From Panorpa germanica (Eukaryota; Arthropoda; Insecta; Mecoptera; Panorpidae), in contig OY783216.1 in the NCBI GenBank assembly GCA_963678705.1, forward strand, positions 620,001 through 684,000: 64,000 nt of DNA. Reading direction: 5' to 3'. The notes beneath the pieces were generated by a model that had not been told where the DNA came from, ran no database searches, and was given only the letters and a program-made list of their open reading frames with translations. Each line of letters starts with the position of its first letter. Position 1 is the first letter of the stretch. This document shows positions 49,409 to 60,839 of the stretch, one piece after another. Both the position numbers and the translations under genes were made by a program.

Positions 49409-50030
49409 GGCCTGTCTAGGTATGGGACCGTATTTAAGCGACGGCGTATTCGGACGTAAATCGGCGGATTGGATGAGCTACAAAGCAAACCGCCTATGTG
49501 TGTCACAGATGTCTGTAGTCGTGTATTAGGGGGTGTATTGGAGTTCTTTAGCACTAATATAATTTATTATGAGAGCAAACTTTAACTTTAATTTTTATCG
49601 ATACACTACTGGTATTAAAGGGACTTTAGCATTTATTATATATCTGAGTTCTGGTGGGCGTGAATTTAAATTTAGTTCCATCGTATTGGTATGGGCATCC
49701 GTGCCCATGATTCACTGAAATACAAACATAAACTGCATGCAGAACATACCCATGTCGCCGATAGATTTCATTTGACCCGTATTGCAGCGTAACAACAAGC
49801 GATCTTAGGTATCCCCTCCAGTCTGAGGCGGCTGTTTGCATTTACACGGTTCTTTATACGGTTCTAATGTGCGAGGTAGTGCCGCCCGTATTCGGACGGC
49901 TTTGTAGCGTGCAGTCTGAGAGCTCCAGAGCGATCTCATTATATTTACAGGGTTCGGATAGGTAAAGCGTAGTAGCCCATATACGTCCGGCAGAAATTCG
50001 CTTAAATACGGTGCCATACTGAGACAGGCC
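49409..50030. mobile_element. PIF/Harbinger-like MITE (family F), second copy
   Basis: 622 bp between TTA duplications (49406-49408, 50031-50033). Ends GGCCTGTCTAGGTATGGGAC and the complement of GTGCCATACTGAGACAGGCC. Same family as the METTL3 intron copy. Confidence 0.85.
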
Positions 50031-50291
50031 TTATTGTAGAAGTGGCTGGATAAAACAAATTTCAAGATTAAGGTAGCACTATCTACCGTAAGGCATAGAA
50101 TATTCCAAGGTTATGAAAATAATTACTTTTCTTTGTTGTTCAAGAGTTTATGTTTCATATTTCTTCCTTCCTTCTTTTTTTCTATAAAAATACGTTTTTT
50201 GTCAAAACAAGAAATGAGAAAAGAATCATATTTAAAGTTATAATGCAACAAATGGTGGAAAAGAAGACAGAAGACGTCAGCGTAACCATAC

Positions 50292-50327
50292 TACCACCGA
50301 CCACCGACCACCGACCACCGACTACCG
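50292..50327. repeat. Short tandem repeat, ACCACCG units
   Basis: About five tandem units of seven to eight bases (ccgacca type). Confidence 0.75.
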
Positions 50328-50329
50328 CG

Positions 50330-51840
50330 TATGAGTCTCTAAATAAAGCCATGTAGGTGCCACCATATCTCCGGGGCATTTGGAATAAATTTCAAAGATA
50401 TATCATACACTATATTTATGTAAAATATATATGTATTTTACATACACTCGTCCTCCTTTTAGAAAACATTTTTTTCGCAACTTTAAATCGAAAAGTAGAG
50501 CCTTAATTGCCTACATATTCTCTAAGAATTTAGGCTAACATGAAAACAAATTGTTATTTTTATTTTTATAGTACTGGAATCGGTGGTTGATGGTTAACAG
50601 ATTCTTGTTCACCCACCCAGGAAGAAAACTAATCTTGAAATTAGCTTGTAGGAGGGTATCTAGTTTGACACTACACTGTTTACAATTGAGTCAATGAGAG
50701 GTAGAAGACAGGGTGTGTAGTCATTTGTCACATTTGCTGCTGTTTCCGGCTATGCGTTAGTTTAATCAGGAGCAATATATGAAGTGGAAGTGAGGCGCGT
50801 TGCGATTTTATTATTAGATAATAACTTGAAGGGTAAGCTATTTGCAAAGTTGTGCACAAACTTTTTATTGAAAAACTTCAACATAGCATGTTAAGTAAAT
50901 GTGTTTATATTTCATAATTTATTTAAAAAAAGTTTATGGTAAATTATTTAGCATAAATGTGTGACCATATAGTGGAGTTGCGGCCAATAACGCCCATAGT
51001 AACGTGCAGTGGTTTAATAGTGAAAACGAAATGGCTTGCCGAAAATAGCTAAAATTATTTTTGAAAGGCATCCCGAACTATCCAGGCTCAAATGCGGAAT
51101 CCGGCAAGAGCCCAAAAATGATCATGAACTGTATGTGGGTATGGCTAAGGAAGATATGTATTTCAATTGTCCAAGAGGCTGCAACTGATTATATTTAATG
51201 AAAATGTTTATTGCTTCGATTTGTTTTGGAAAATGCTTTCATTTAATGTTATTTCTTTGATTATTTTAGTCCTGGCGTTATTTGGATCAATGGTGCCTAC
51301 TAACGCCCATTGACATAGTTTCTTTTTTTATTATAAATTGGTAAATTTAGCAATCTTGTTAATCCAAACTTGATTCTCTAATAGAAATATATATGCTTTA
51401 TTAAAATTATTCATAGTTTTCATTCCACTGGTATCCTTTGTTGAAAAATTAAATGAAAAACCCTGTATATAAACAAAAAGGAGAATTCTTGTTAAAACAC
51501 ACAAAAATATTAAATTTTCAATTATAAGAGAATTGTGTCGTTCCTACAATGCCACAACGTCGTAGAAAACCATTTCGAACGTGTTCCTCTACATTTTGTT
51601 TGCAAGGAGATTGGCAAGTCCGTGTCATAGCCCAGGGGCAAATACAAAGTAGCGTCGCACAACATCATAAGCTGGGATATTATCTTCTACTCACCGTAGG
51701 ACGTAGGATCTACGTAGAGCCCGTAGAGGACGTAGATTGAAGACAATTAGAATTTGCTATAAATAAAATAAAATATATGAAAATATTAAAAAATAATGAT
51801 CTATGCATAAGATGATCAGAGTTTGTAAACTTTAAAGAAT
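50330..51840. other. No gene recognised
   Basis: AT-rich. A pair of similar phrases, AATAACGCCCATAGTAACG (50986) and ACTAACGCCCATTGAC (51299), brackets about 300 bp with short open frames that I could not assign. It may be a degraded transposon. Confidence 0.35.
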
Positions 51841-51846
51841 GTACAA

Positions 51847-52540
51847 ATGGGCTTGTGTCCTATGTCTTAATTTCTATAAAAGTGTATTATATATTGATAA
51901 AGTGGGTTACTAGAATCTCAAATGTTCAATTATTTTTTAATAACTCCTTATATGTTAAGAGATATTAACAATTAAAAATGTCATTTTGTCTCTTTAATTA
52001 TTAAAGAGATTCAACGTTGAACACATTCCAAGTGCATGTGACATCACAAGCGCTAGTTGTTATCTCTTTAGACCGTAAAAGTGATAGCATATTCAAGATA
52101 GAACCCTGGCAAGTTTACAAGTTACCAACCTTACAACTCATAAATCTCTGCTATATGTATTTATATATCAAAATATCAAATATTATTTACAGCTATTTCA
52201 AGGAACAATAAAATTTCAATATTTTGTCTGCGGTAACAGGGTTAAATAAAATCAAATTTATTATTCTTTGACTTGACTTGATTATTTCGATTACCAACAG
52301 CTACAAAACATTACCACAGCACTGACCTACTCAACAAATAACTGACGTTAAAATGCATTTCACATCATACAAATATGGCCGACATTTCTAGCGCTAAAAG
52401 TACAATTCAAATTTTAATTGCTATATCTCCGTCAACATTTAAATATTTAATAAAATAGACACGCCAATACACATTTATTAACATCAATTTCAATCAACAA
52501 TTGAAAAATCGACCAGTACAAAATGAGGACACAAGCCCAT
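51847..52540 (+). mobile_element. Family A MITE, full copy
   Basis: ATGGGCTTGTGTCC to GGACACAAGCCCAT, co-linear with the other copies. Confidence 0.85.
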
Positions 52541-52737
52541 CCTAACGAAGAAATCATGGGGATGTAATCCTTCATTACATTTAATAATCATAAAAAATAA
52601 TAAACACCAAAATTTATTTTAAGTTAAAATACTTCATTAAAACAATAAAACAAATTTACGAAATATCAGGTATCAGGTGGATTGGATCAGTAACTATACC
52701 GTGTTACAATCAGAACAAAAATAAACTACTTATATTA

Positions 52738-53030
52738 AGGGGGGAGTAACGTCAAAACGATAAAAAAGAAGCATATTTTGGATAATGTTTTTTGACAACA
52801 CAGTAAATATATAATTATTTCTATAATTACTACATGATAAAATGACATTTGAAGAATACTTTGTGAAATTTTCATAAATAAATATCAAGAAATGAGGCAT
52901 TGACAGAGAATCTCCGCAGACGTCACAAAAAAAGTAACATTGCGGTGTCAATCATAACTCATCACTGGATTTTCTGAAATCGAAAAACCAAAATGATTTC
53001 ATTAGTTGATAAGTTTCTGCAGGTAACGCT
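52738..53030 (+). repeat. Family E repeat copy
   Basis: Begins right after TTAA with GGGGGG and contains the same core as 28497-28788. The next 400 bp (to about 53400) is a further repeat, related to 38010-38130 inverted. Confidence 0.6.
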
Positions 53031-53399
53031 GTCGAGTTTTTCTTTTTTTATTAACTTTTCTATTTTAGCACTTAAAAGTCAAAATACGGATTTTTCATGA
53101 AAAAAATCAGAAACTTTGTTATTTTAAAATACGTTAAAATTAAAAAAAAAACTCTATAACGTTAACTCGGCATATATGTAAAGAAAGAGTGTACAAAATT
53201 TCAAAAGAATTGAGCCAGATAGGGCACCGACTCTGAAAAAGCTAGTGTGAGAAACACGCGTTTTAAAGTTTCAAAGTAACACGAAAGCAGACCAGAGAGG
53301 TGAAGACTTAAAACTCTATATCTCCGACAGTTTTACTCCAATCGACTTCAAATTATTACACAATAAACTTAATATGTTGTACAATAATATAAATAAAAA

Positions 53400-53534
53400 A
53401 AATGGAAAAAAAAGTTCCCCGTGCCGTGTGTTTTCTCTCACTCGTATACACGTTCGTTGTCTCGCTAACAACACAATTCCATTCTCATTCGGAGCTAAGG
53501 TTTGCAATCAGTCACCTCACGTGCGGAAGTCCTA
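53400..53534 (-). repeat. Family G end, inverted
   Basis: Contains GTTTGCAATCAGTCACCTC and ends CACGTGCGGAAGTCC before TAA. Confidence 0.5.
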
Positions 53535-54141
53535 AATCTTTTATATCTCACAAACTATAAATCTTAGTCTGAAGATTTAAATTTTGTTGCATAGGGGATT
53601 TAGTTTCCCACCTAAAATTGTATGCATATATTGCATACATATCATTTGTTATACCTTTTTAAACACATATAAATATTTTATCTTTCAAAACATGTTTGAA
53701 CTCGTTTCTTTGTAATTCTCAAAGTGTCATATACTTATTTATACGCATTTTATTCTTAACTCAATCCAGACTTTTTGTGTTTAATTCCTGTTAAATCGCG
53801 TTAAACCAAACAAATCCCGTTTCGTGTATCCTGGATTTTGTCGAATTAAACTTTCTTCTGTTCTTGTTGCTTGTTAACTTATTGCTGACCATTCTTTATA
53901 AAAGTTAGGAGAGTAAAGCTCATTTTCTGATTTGTTTTAAACCACTACGACAGGTCCGAACTAGGGATTAAGACGCTGCCTTATTTCTAAATATGGTAAA
54001 TAACGAAATGTAATAGTTTGTGGTACATCATTCAGTTAAGGGGTAAGATTAAGGTAACACATCAAACTATTAAGTTTTCTTAGAGTATTTTTGTAATGTA
54101 TTAAAATAATTTTTAACAAATATTATATAGTATTAGCAGAG

Positions 54142-54722
54142 CTTACCCTCTTCGCAAGCGACGTCTTTTTAGTGTGTGTGAATTCAACAAAATAATGAAA
54201 TTTTAATTCCATTTTTAAATTGAAATATTTAACTCATTCTATATAAATTTTACATATAAAAACAAATACTTTTTCATATAAACTGACTAAAAAAATATAA
54301 TATTTTTATTCAAAATTTGGGAATTTTTTTCGATTCGTACATTAGGTATCAAAGTTAGCTCACATACAAAATTTCAACTTTCTAGCACAATTTTTACCAT
54401 CGTTAGAAACCGTCCCCATGCCCCCAAATAAAATTTTGAAATTATGAATTTTCTTTTATTAATAATATACTTAAATATTCTACTATGCATAATATGAACT
54501 TTTTCCAATGTCCCCCCTACCCGACCCACGAATTTTTTCAACCCCCCCTTTTTCAATTTTTGAATTTCTACTTTTTGAAAAATGTCAGCATTGAATATCG
54601 TAATACACATGCAAAATTTCTACTTTCTATCTTTTACGAATTAAAAGTTATACAGAAAAAAGTGAGTTTTTTTCTCTATAAAATAGGAAATTTTCAAAAA
54701 CATTAACATAGCCGTTTTCCAT
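54142..54722 (-). repeat. Helitron-like copy, inverted, degraded
   Basis: The 3' hairpin side (CTTCGCAAGCGACG) is near 54150, followed by the same order of blocks as 61789-62507. The TC start is not preserved. Confidence 0.5.
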
Positions 54723-55117
54723 ATAAATGTGATTCTTTTTGTTTTAAAAATAGAAAAAAACATTTTATATTTAAATCGGTGTCAAAAATATCTGGGAAAT
54801 ACTTGTTCAACCTGTTTCAACAGTATCATTCCGAACAGCTTAACTCGGATCACCACTAGAAGTAAAGGGTGTTGCGTTCCACTCAGGCGCACAAATCCAA
54901 CCATCTATACGCTTTGTTCCGTCCAAGCCAAGCGATTATCCTACAATAGGGTGACAGGGATGACAAGCGGAAGGAAAATGAAAATTGAAAATGTTGTTTC
55001 GACACCAACGAATTATTTAAAAGGATAACAACTAAAAATAATTTATGCATACTTACCTCTGTGTACCCCGTTTTATTAAACTTGTAAAAAATTCGTTCAA
55101 ACACATTAGAGTTCAAA

Positions 55118-55247
55118 CTCATATATATATATATATATATGGAGTGTGAATAGCCCATCTTTCCTAAAGATTAAAAGTGGGGCGAAAATGTGTGCGAGAG
55201 AGAAAGGTATATGTTCCTATTTGTTCTCTATGCATTTGTGCTCTACG
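55118..55247 (+). repeat. Family C single arm with AT run
   Basis: An (AT)n run followed by GTGTGCGAGAGAGAAAGGTA and TTCCTATTTGTTCTCTATGC. The other arm is missing. Confidence 0.65.
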
Positions 55248-56605
55248 CCTCCGCCTACGATTTCGGTACCGACATTATTAAATCGGAAGTGATCGAAGCG
55301 CAGCAGGTGTGTGTTCTCTAAAGCTCCCAGAACAACCCTGATGCTACTCTGACCCTGCTTCAATCTTATCTTAACATAAACAATTCTGGAATGCGTATAT
55401 GGCTTTGCATTCGAGACCACCCGCAGAGAGTGATGTAATCTGACTCGTGAGTAACCTTGGAAAGCTACGTGTATTAGGTATTAACTGATATTAAACAGAC
55501 TGAATGATGTTAGTATTAATTTGATTTATTAGACCTGCCCCTAACAGTCTTGACACTAACACTACTTCTCCTCCTACCTCCCCGTAACATCATAGAAAGT
55601 ATAACCTCTAAATATTTTATATATTTTCGTACTAGCGTACCTTTTTGCGCTGATTTCAAAACTGGAAACCATTTTTAAATATCTGTGTTATTTATTCCTT
55701 AACATACTGATATCTTGAAAACAAATGCACCTTTTTAAAAATAAATTGCAGGTTTAGAATTAGCATAAAAGACTATGTCAAGAACAATTAACAATTAAAC
55801 AAAACAAGTATGTCGTTTTTTATGGAATTAACAATATATTTTTAAAATTTAAAACGAAATTATAAATTATTTTATTAAACGGAAATCATCTATACGTCGC
55901 AATACATTCTAGTATTGTTATATTATTGCAATATTTCCTAAAATAAATACAATATGTTAAAAACACATGAAATTAATACAAAAACAACATTTCTTCAATA
56001 AATTTTGAAAGGAGTTCGATATTTGTGTTTTTCTGTTTTATTAACTTCGGTGTAAGTTTAATGAAAAACCAACTCCTATAAAAGTTCCGACTACTTTTAT
56101 TTACCTGCATGTCGGCGTGGCCATTGCCCACGTATTGATAAGCCCCAGGTCACACGTGGAGGTAACCAGAGGGCGTACAGTTCACGGGTGTGCGGGGGTG
56201 CGGGAACATTAGCCGCGATAAAACAAACATCGTGATTTAATTACAATAGCCGCAGCACCAGAAGTAGGAATAATGAAGTACAGTACTTCAAATCATGTAA
56301 ATTACTAATTTAATTGTAAAAATTGTTTGTTAGGCAAAAACTCGTCGACGCTATTTCTGTCAGTGGCGGTTAAAAAATAAAAGTAAGTTCAAGTAGAAGT
56401 ATAAGGCACAGGCGTTGTGATACGTTGTGTGCTTTTAATATAATACCATTATTTGGGAGGCGTTTTTCAATTTTTGACTGAAATAAATTTTAATATACAA
56501 ATAGATTTCAAAAGTATTTAAATACAAAATAGACCAGACTCCCAGATTAGTTTCTTTACAAAATATATAGATCGCAAACTGTTTGCAAACGAAACTACTT
56601 TGGGA
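55248..56605. other. No gene recognised
   Basis: A moderately GC-richer patch at 55250-55420 and an AT-rich remainder. No exon, RNA gene or paired repeat end that I can defend. Confidence 0.35.
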
Positions 56606-57307
56606 GCGATAAAAAAAAGAATATTTTAATGGTTTTTGACGACTCAGTTAATATATAATTATTTCTATAATTACTACATGATAAAATAACATTTGAAGAA
56701 TACTTTGTAAAATTTTCATAAAAACCTTAGCCCCGAATCTGTCCGAACCGAATGTGATTACAACTAAATAGCAATTAAAAATTTGAATTGCAGTTTTAGC
56801 GGTAGAAATGGTCGGTCATATTTGTATGACGTGAAATGCATTTTAACGTCAGTTATTTGTTGAGTAGATCAGTGCTGTGGTAACGTTTCGTAGCTGTTGG
56901 TAGTCTAAATAATAAAGTCAAGTCAAAGAATAATATGTTTTTATTTTATTTAACCCTGTTACGGCAGACATAATATTGAAATTTTATTGTTCCTTGAAAT
57001 AGCTGTAAATAATATTTGATATTTTGATATATAAATACACATAGCAGAGATTTATAGGCTGTAAGGTTGATAATCGGCAAACTTGTCAGAGTTCTGTCAA
57101 GTATATATCTCTTTTACTCTCTGTTGTATAAAAGAGATAGTTACTAACGGTTGTGAGGTCACATGCATTTGGAATGTTGTACAACGTTGAATCCCTTTAA
57201 TAATTAAAGAGACAAAATGACTTTTTTAATTGTTAACATCTTCTAACATTTAAGGATTTATTAAAAAATCAGTTTTATAGAAATTATGACATAGAACCCA
57301 AGCCCAT
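56606..57307. repeat. Family E fragment, family G fragment and inverted family A copy
   Basis: 56606-56722 is a family E core and 56724-56765 a short family G piece (CTTAGCCCCGAATCTGTCC). 56768-57307 is a family A copy in reverse, ending AACCCAAGCCCAT and missing its first quarter. The junctions are abrupt, showing serial insertion. Confidence 0.7.
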
Positions 57308-58081
57308 TGTAAATATCTCCTAAAATATAAAGAATTAATTAATCATCTAAGCGGTCTACAATTTTGAAACTTCTTCTTGAAAAATGGTCCTGCTGGAATT
57401 ATCTTAAATTTCAAAAGAACACAAATATCTTGAGCTTTTTTGTGAGATAGTTAAATACGAGTATATACAAAACCTTAGGCAGTTTTCACTATTCACAAAA
57501 AGTTGTTTTAACAAAGTTCTTTGCAAACGTGACTTACATAAGACAATACTGACCAACCACATCTACAAGAGAAGGTCTGCAGGGAGGAGTAAACAAATGT
57601 AAATACAATTAAAATTAACATACAGCTTTATGTGATAAGAATAGTTTAGTATTTAACCTGGTGAACGTGAAGCCCACATACAATATTCTCATATTCGTAT
57701 ATTTTTGTTAGTCTGAATGGATCTATTTCCTCCGTAGACTATTTCTAACTACGAGTACATGTGTAGTTAAAGTGAATGTGACAATTTCCGGATTATGTCG
57801 GATTATTCACTGTGACAAAGCAGTCACATGTCCCCCTCCTTCCCCTCCTTCACCTCCTTTCCCTCGTTTCTCGTTTCATACAAACCAATGTAAATGGATT
57901 CAATTTAAGAAGTAAATTTGCTAAGCTCCGATCTACGACATATTTTCATTACTAATGCGTAGGCATAGATATCAACTAATATAAAAAAATGTTTCGACAA
58001 ACTGTTCCAGTGGCGGGGAAGAAATTAAGTAGGGAAGAAATTATGTTCGTTTAGTTGGTAACACTGACCAGAGATATTACA
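57308..58081. other. No gene recognised
   Basis: AT-rich sequence with a short pyrimidine run (57830-57870). No coding or repeat call. Confidence 0.35.
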
Positions 58082-58718
58082 ATGGGCTTGTGTCCTATGT
58101 CTTAATTTCTATAAAACTGTACTATATATTGATAAAGTGGGTTACTAGAACCTCAAATGTTCAATTATTTTTTAATAACTCCATATATGTTAGGAGATAT
58201 TAACAATTAAAAAAGTCATTTTGTCTCTTTAATTATTAAAGGGATTCAACGTTGTACAAACTCCAAATGCATGTGACATCACAAACCTTGTGTAAGGTTA
58301 CCAACCTTACAGATCATAAATCTCTGCTCTATGTATTTATATATCAAAATATCAAATATTATTTACAGTTATTTCAAGGAACAATAAAATTTCAATATTA
58401 TGTCTGCCTTAACAGGGTTAAATAAAGTAAAAACTTATTATTCTTTGACTTGACTGGATTGTTTGAGTACCAACAGCTACAAAACATTACCACAACACTG
58501 ACCTACTCAACAAATAACTGACGTTAAAATGCATTTCACGTCATACAAATATGGCCAACCATTTCTAGCGCTAAAACTACAATTCAAACTTTTAATTGCT
58601 ATATCTCCGTCAATATTTAGATATTTAATAAAATAGACACGCCAATACACATTTATTAACATCAATTTCAATCAACAATTGAAAAATCGACCACTAAAAA
58701 ATGAGGACACAAGCCCAT
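58082..58718 (+). mobile_element. Family A MITE, full copy
   Basis: ATGGGCTTGTGTCC to GGACACAAGCCCAT, one of the best-preserved copies. Confidence 0.87.
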
Positions 58719-58780
58719 TGCATTCTGGTCAGATGAGTTAACGGCATATATTAGTTATAGTTACTTTCATTGCAGTGTGA

Positions 58781-58897
58781 GCTTAGAGCATATATATATA
58801 TGGTGAGAGAATGCTGGACCTGAAAGTGTGTCCAAAATGTGTGCAAGAGAGAAAAGTATATGTTCCTATTTATTCTCTATGCGCATGCCTCGAAAGA
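58781..58897 (+). repeat. Family C single arm
   Basis: CTTAGAGCATATATATATA followed by the GTGTGCAAGAGAGAAAAGTA block and GCGCATGCCTCG. Confidence 0.65.
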
Positions 58898-59504
58898 GTT
58901 GTCACTGGCGAACTTCTTTACTGATTCGTTCAAAAAATTTCTTTCTTCAAAATATTCTGTACTAGAAATGATATTTTTATTTTCCTATACTTGTCTTTTG
59001 AGGTCTAAAAATCTTGCTAATAAAATTGAAAACGGTTGTTTAATAAAATTAGTAGTAAAATCGCGTTTAGAGCGTAGAAGTTGGAAAAGTGATAAACATT
59101 ACTTCTAATTGACTCGGAACCGGGAAAGTATCCCAACAGGAAGCAGAGGAACATATAGGACGTGGTGGTATGGAAGGGGAAGGGGAATGCAGGTGTGTGT
59201 CGGTATCAGACATTATCAGTGTGGACAAAACACTAAATGCTTATAAAGGAATCGTATTAAGCTATACCTTTGAATTAACGTTAACTGGGACTGCCTTGAC
59301 CGGGTTCATTATTAAATAGAAACCAAGAACTCAGTAGCATCGAAGAAATATACAATTATTCCATATAAAAGTTTATATGTTTACACGATTCATATGGTGG
59401 CTCAAAAACGGCTCCACGCATTTTCCTTAAAAATTTACCATCATGAAATATCGGTATTTTGACTTCTAAGTGCTGTAAGAATTGAAAAATCAATAAAAAA
59501 AAAC

Positions 59505-59793
59505 TCGATAGGGTTACCTGCAAAAACTTATCAACTAATGAAATCATTTTGGTTTCAGTTGAGTTATGAGTTATGAGTGGCACCGCAATGTTACTTTTTT
59601 TTTGTGACGTCTGCGGAGATTCGTTGTCAATGCGTTATTTCTTGATATTTATTTATGAAAATTTCACAAAGTATTCTTCAAATGTCTTTTTATCATGTAG
59701 TAATTATAGAAATAATTATATATTTATTGTGTCGTCAAAAAACATTATCGAAAATATGCTTTTTTTATCGATTGGACCTTACCCCCCTTAATG
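59505..59793 (-). repeat. Family E repeat copy, inverted
   Basis: Reverse of 52738-53030, ending in CCCCCC then TTAA on the plus strand. Confidence 0.6.
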
Positions 59794-60570
59794 CGAAACT
59801 ACTCGAATATACACTACTGAGTTGGAGTCGCAAGTAGTCGGTTGCAATGTGAGATCGTATTTCAGTGTATATATACGTGTAGAATAACTAGAGAAGGTAA
59901 TAACAAATGATATAGCAACCAAATCGCGTCGATCATAGCAAATAATATAAACGTGACATTTAACGTAATTTAATGTTGAAGAACGTGACATTTAAAGTTC
60001 CCTGTAGCTTAAATGAATAAAACAATCATCACCGTAGCGTAGGACTAGAGGACATCGACGATTGTTAATATCAAATTAGCAGGATCCAGCAGGACCTGTA
60101 GGATGAGTCCACCTTTGTGTTGCACACATGGCAAACTTCAGTTTTTATTTTTATCATAAATCTAATTTATGAATTATATTCGTACTATATATTATTACTA
60201 ACACAATATATTAATAAATATATATTATAATATTAGTACTAATTATCGTTATTATAAATAAATTAAGAATTAAAAATGGCGCTTAAAAAATGTTTTGTTT
60301 TGGTTGAAGATTTCTACCTTACCGACACGAGAAGTTTCCGTGAGTCCTAGAAGTTAGTAATGTATACTTTGCTTCGTGTTGAACTTAAAAGACAAATAGA
60401 AATATATATCATTCAATAGTTGTATTTATTAATTAACTAATTTATTACTTAATATAATACTAGACATTATATCTTTTTTAATAACATTACTTAGAATTAA
60501 AGAAATAGTTTTCGAACCCACTCAGCAAGTTTGCAAAAAAAACTATACGTTTAAAATTCGTTGACTTTGC

Positions 60571-60580
60571 GAAAATGGCG
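60571..60580 (+). promoter_or_regulatory. YY1/Pho-like motif, probable SMARCE1 promoter
   Basis: AAAATGGCG within GCGAAAATGGCGACGCG, about 265 bases upstream of the SMARCE1 start codon in a locally GC-richer patch. This motif is common at start sites of housekeeping genes. The ATG inside it opens only a short frame. Confidence 0.4.
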
Positions 60581-60839
60581 ACGCGTTCTCTGAGTGCAGA
60601 CCGTGCAGGCTATTGATCGGTTTACAACTGATTACTTTTGTGTAATTATATTATTTGTTATAACAGATGTGTTAAGTTATTAATTGCTTTAAATATACAA
60701 ACACTTCATTCATTATATGCACTATATATAATACCATTTGCTTAATCATTTATCAGCCGAAACACTCGGCAACATATAGTACTCGTATATATATATACAT
60801 TATATTTACACCCAAATAAATGTTTGTTAAAATATTGCT

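Noticed and set aside
50269-50345. Regular ACCACCG units considered as a CRISPR-like array
   Set aside because: The units are directly contiguous with no spacers, in a eukaryotic genome. It is a microsatellite.
51549-51740. Plus-strand frame starting MPQRRRKPFRTC
   Set aside because: 63 codons, no recognised domain, no supporting splice sites or promoter.
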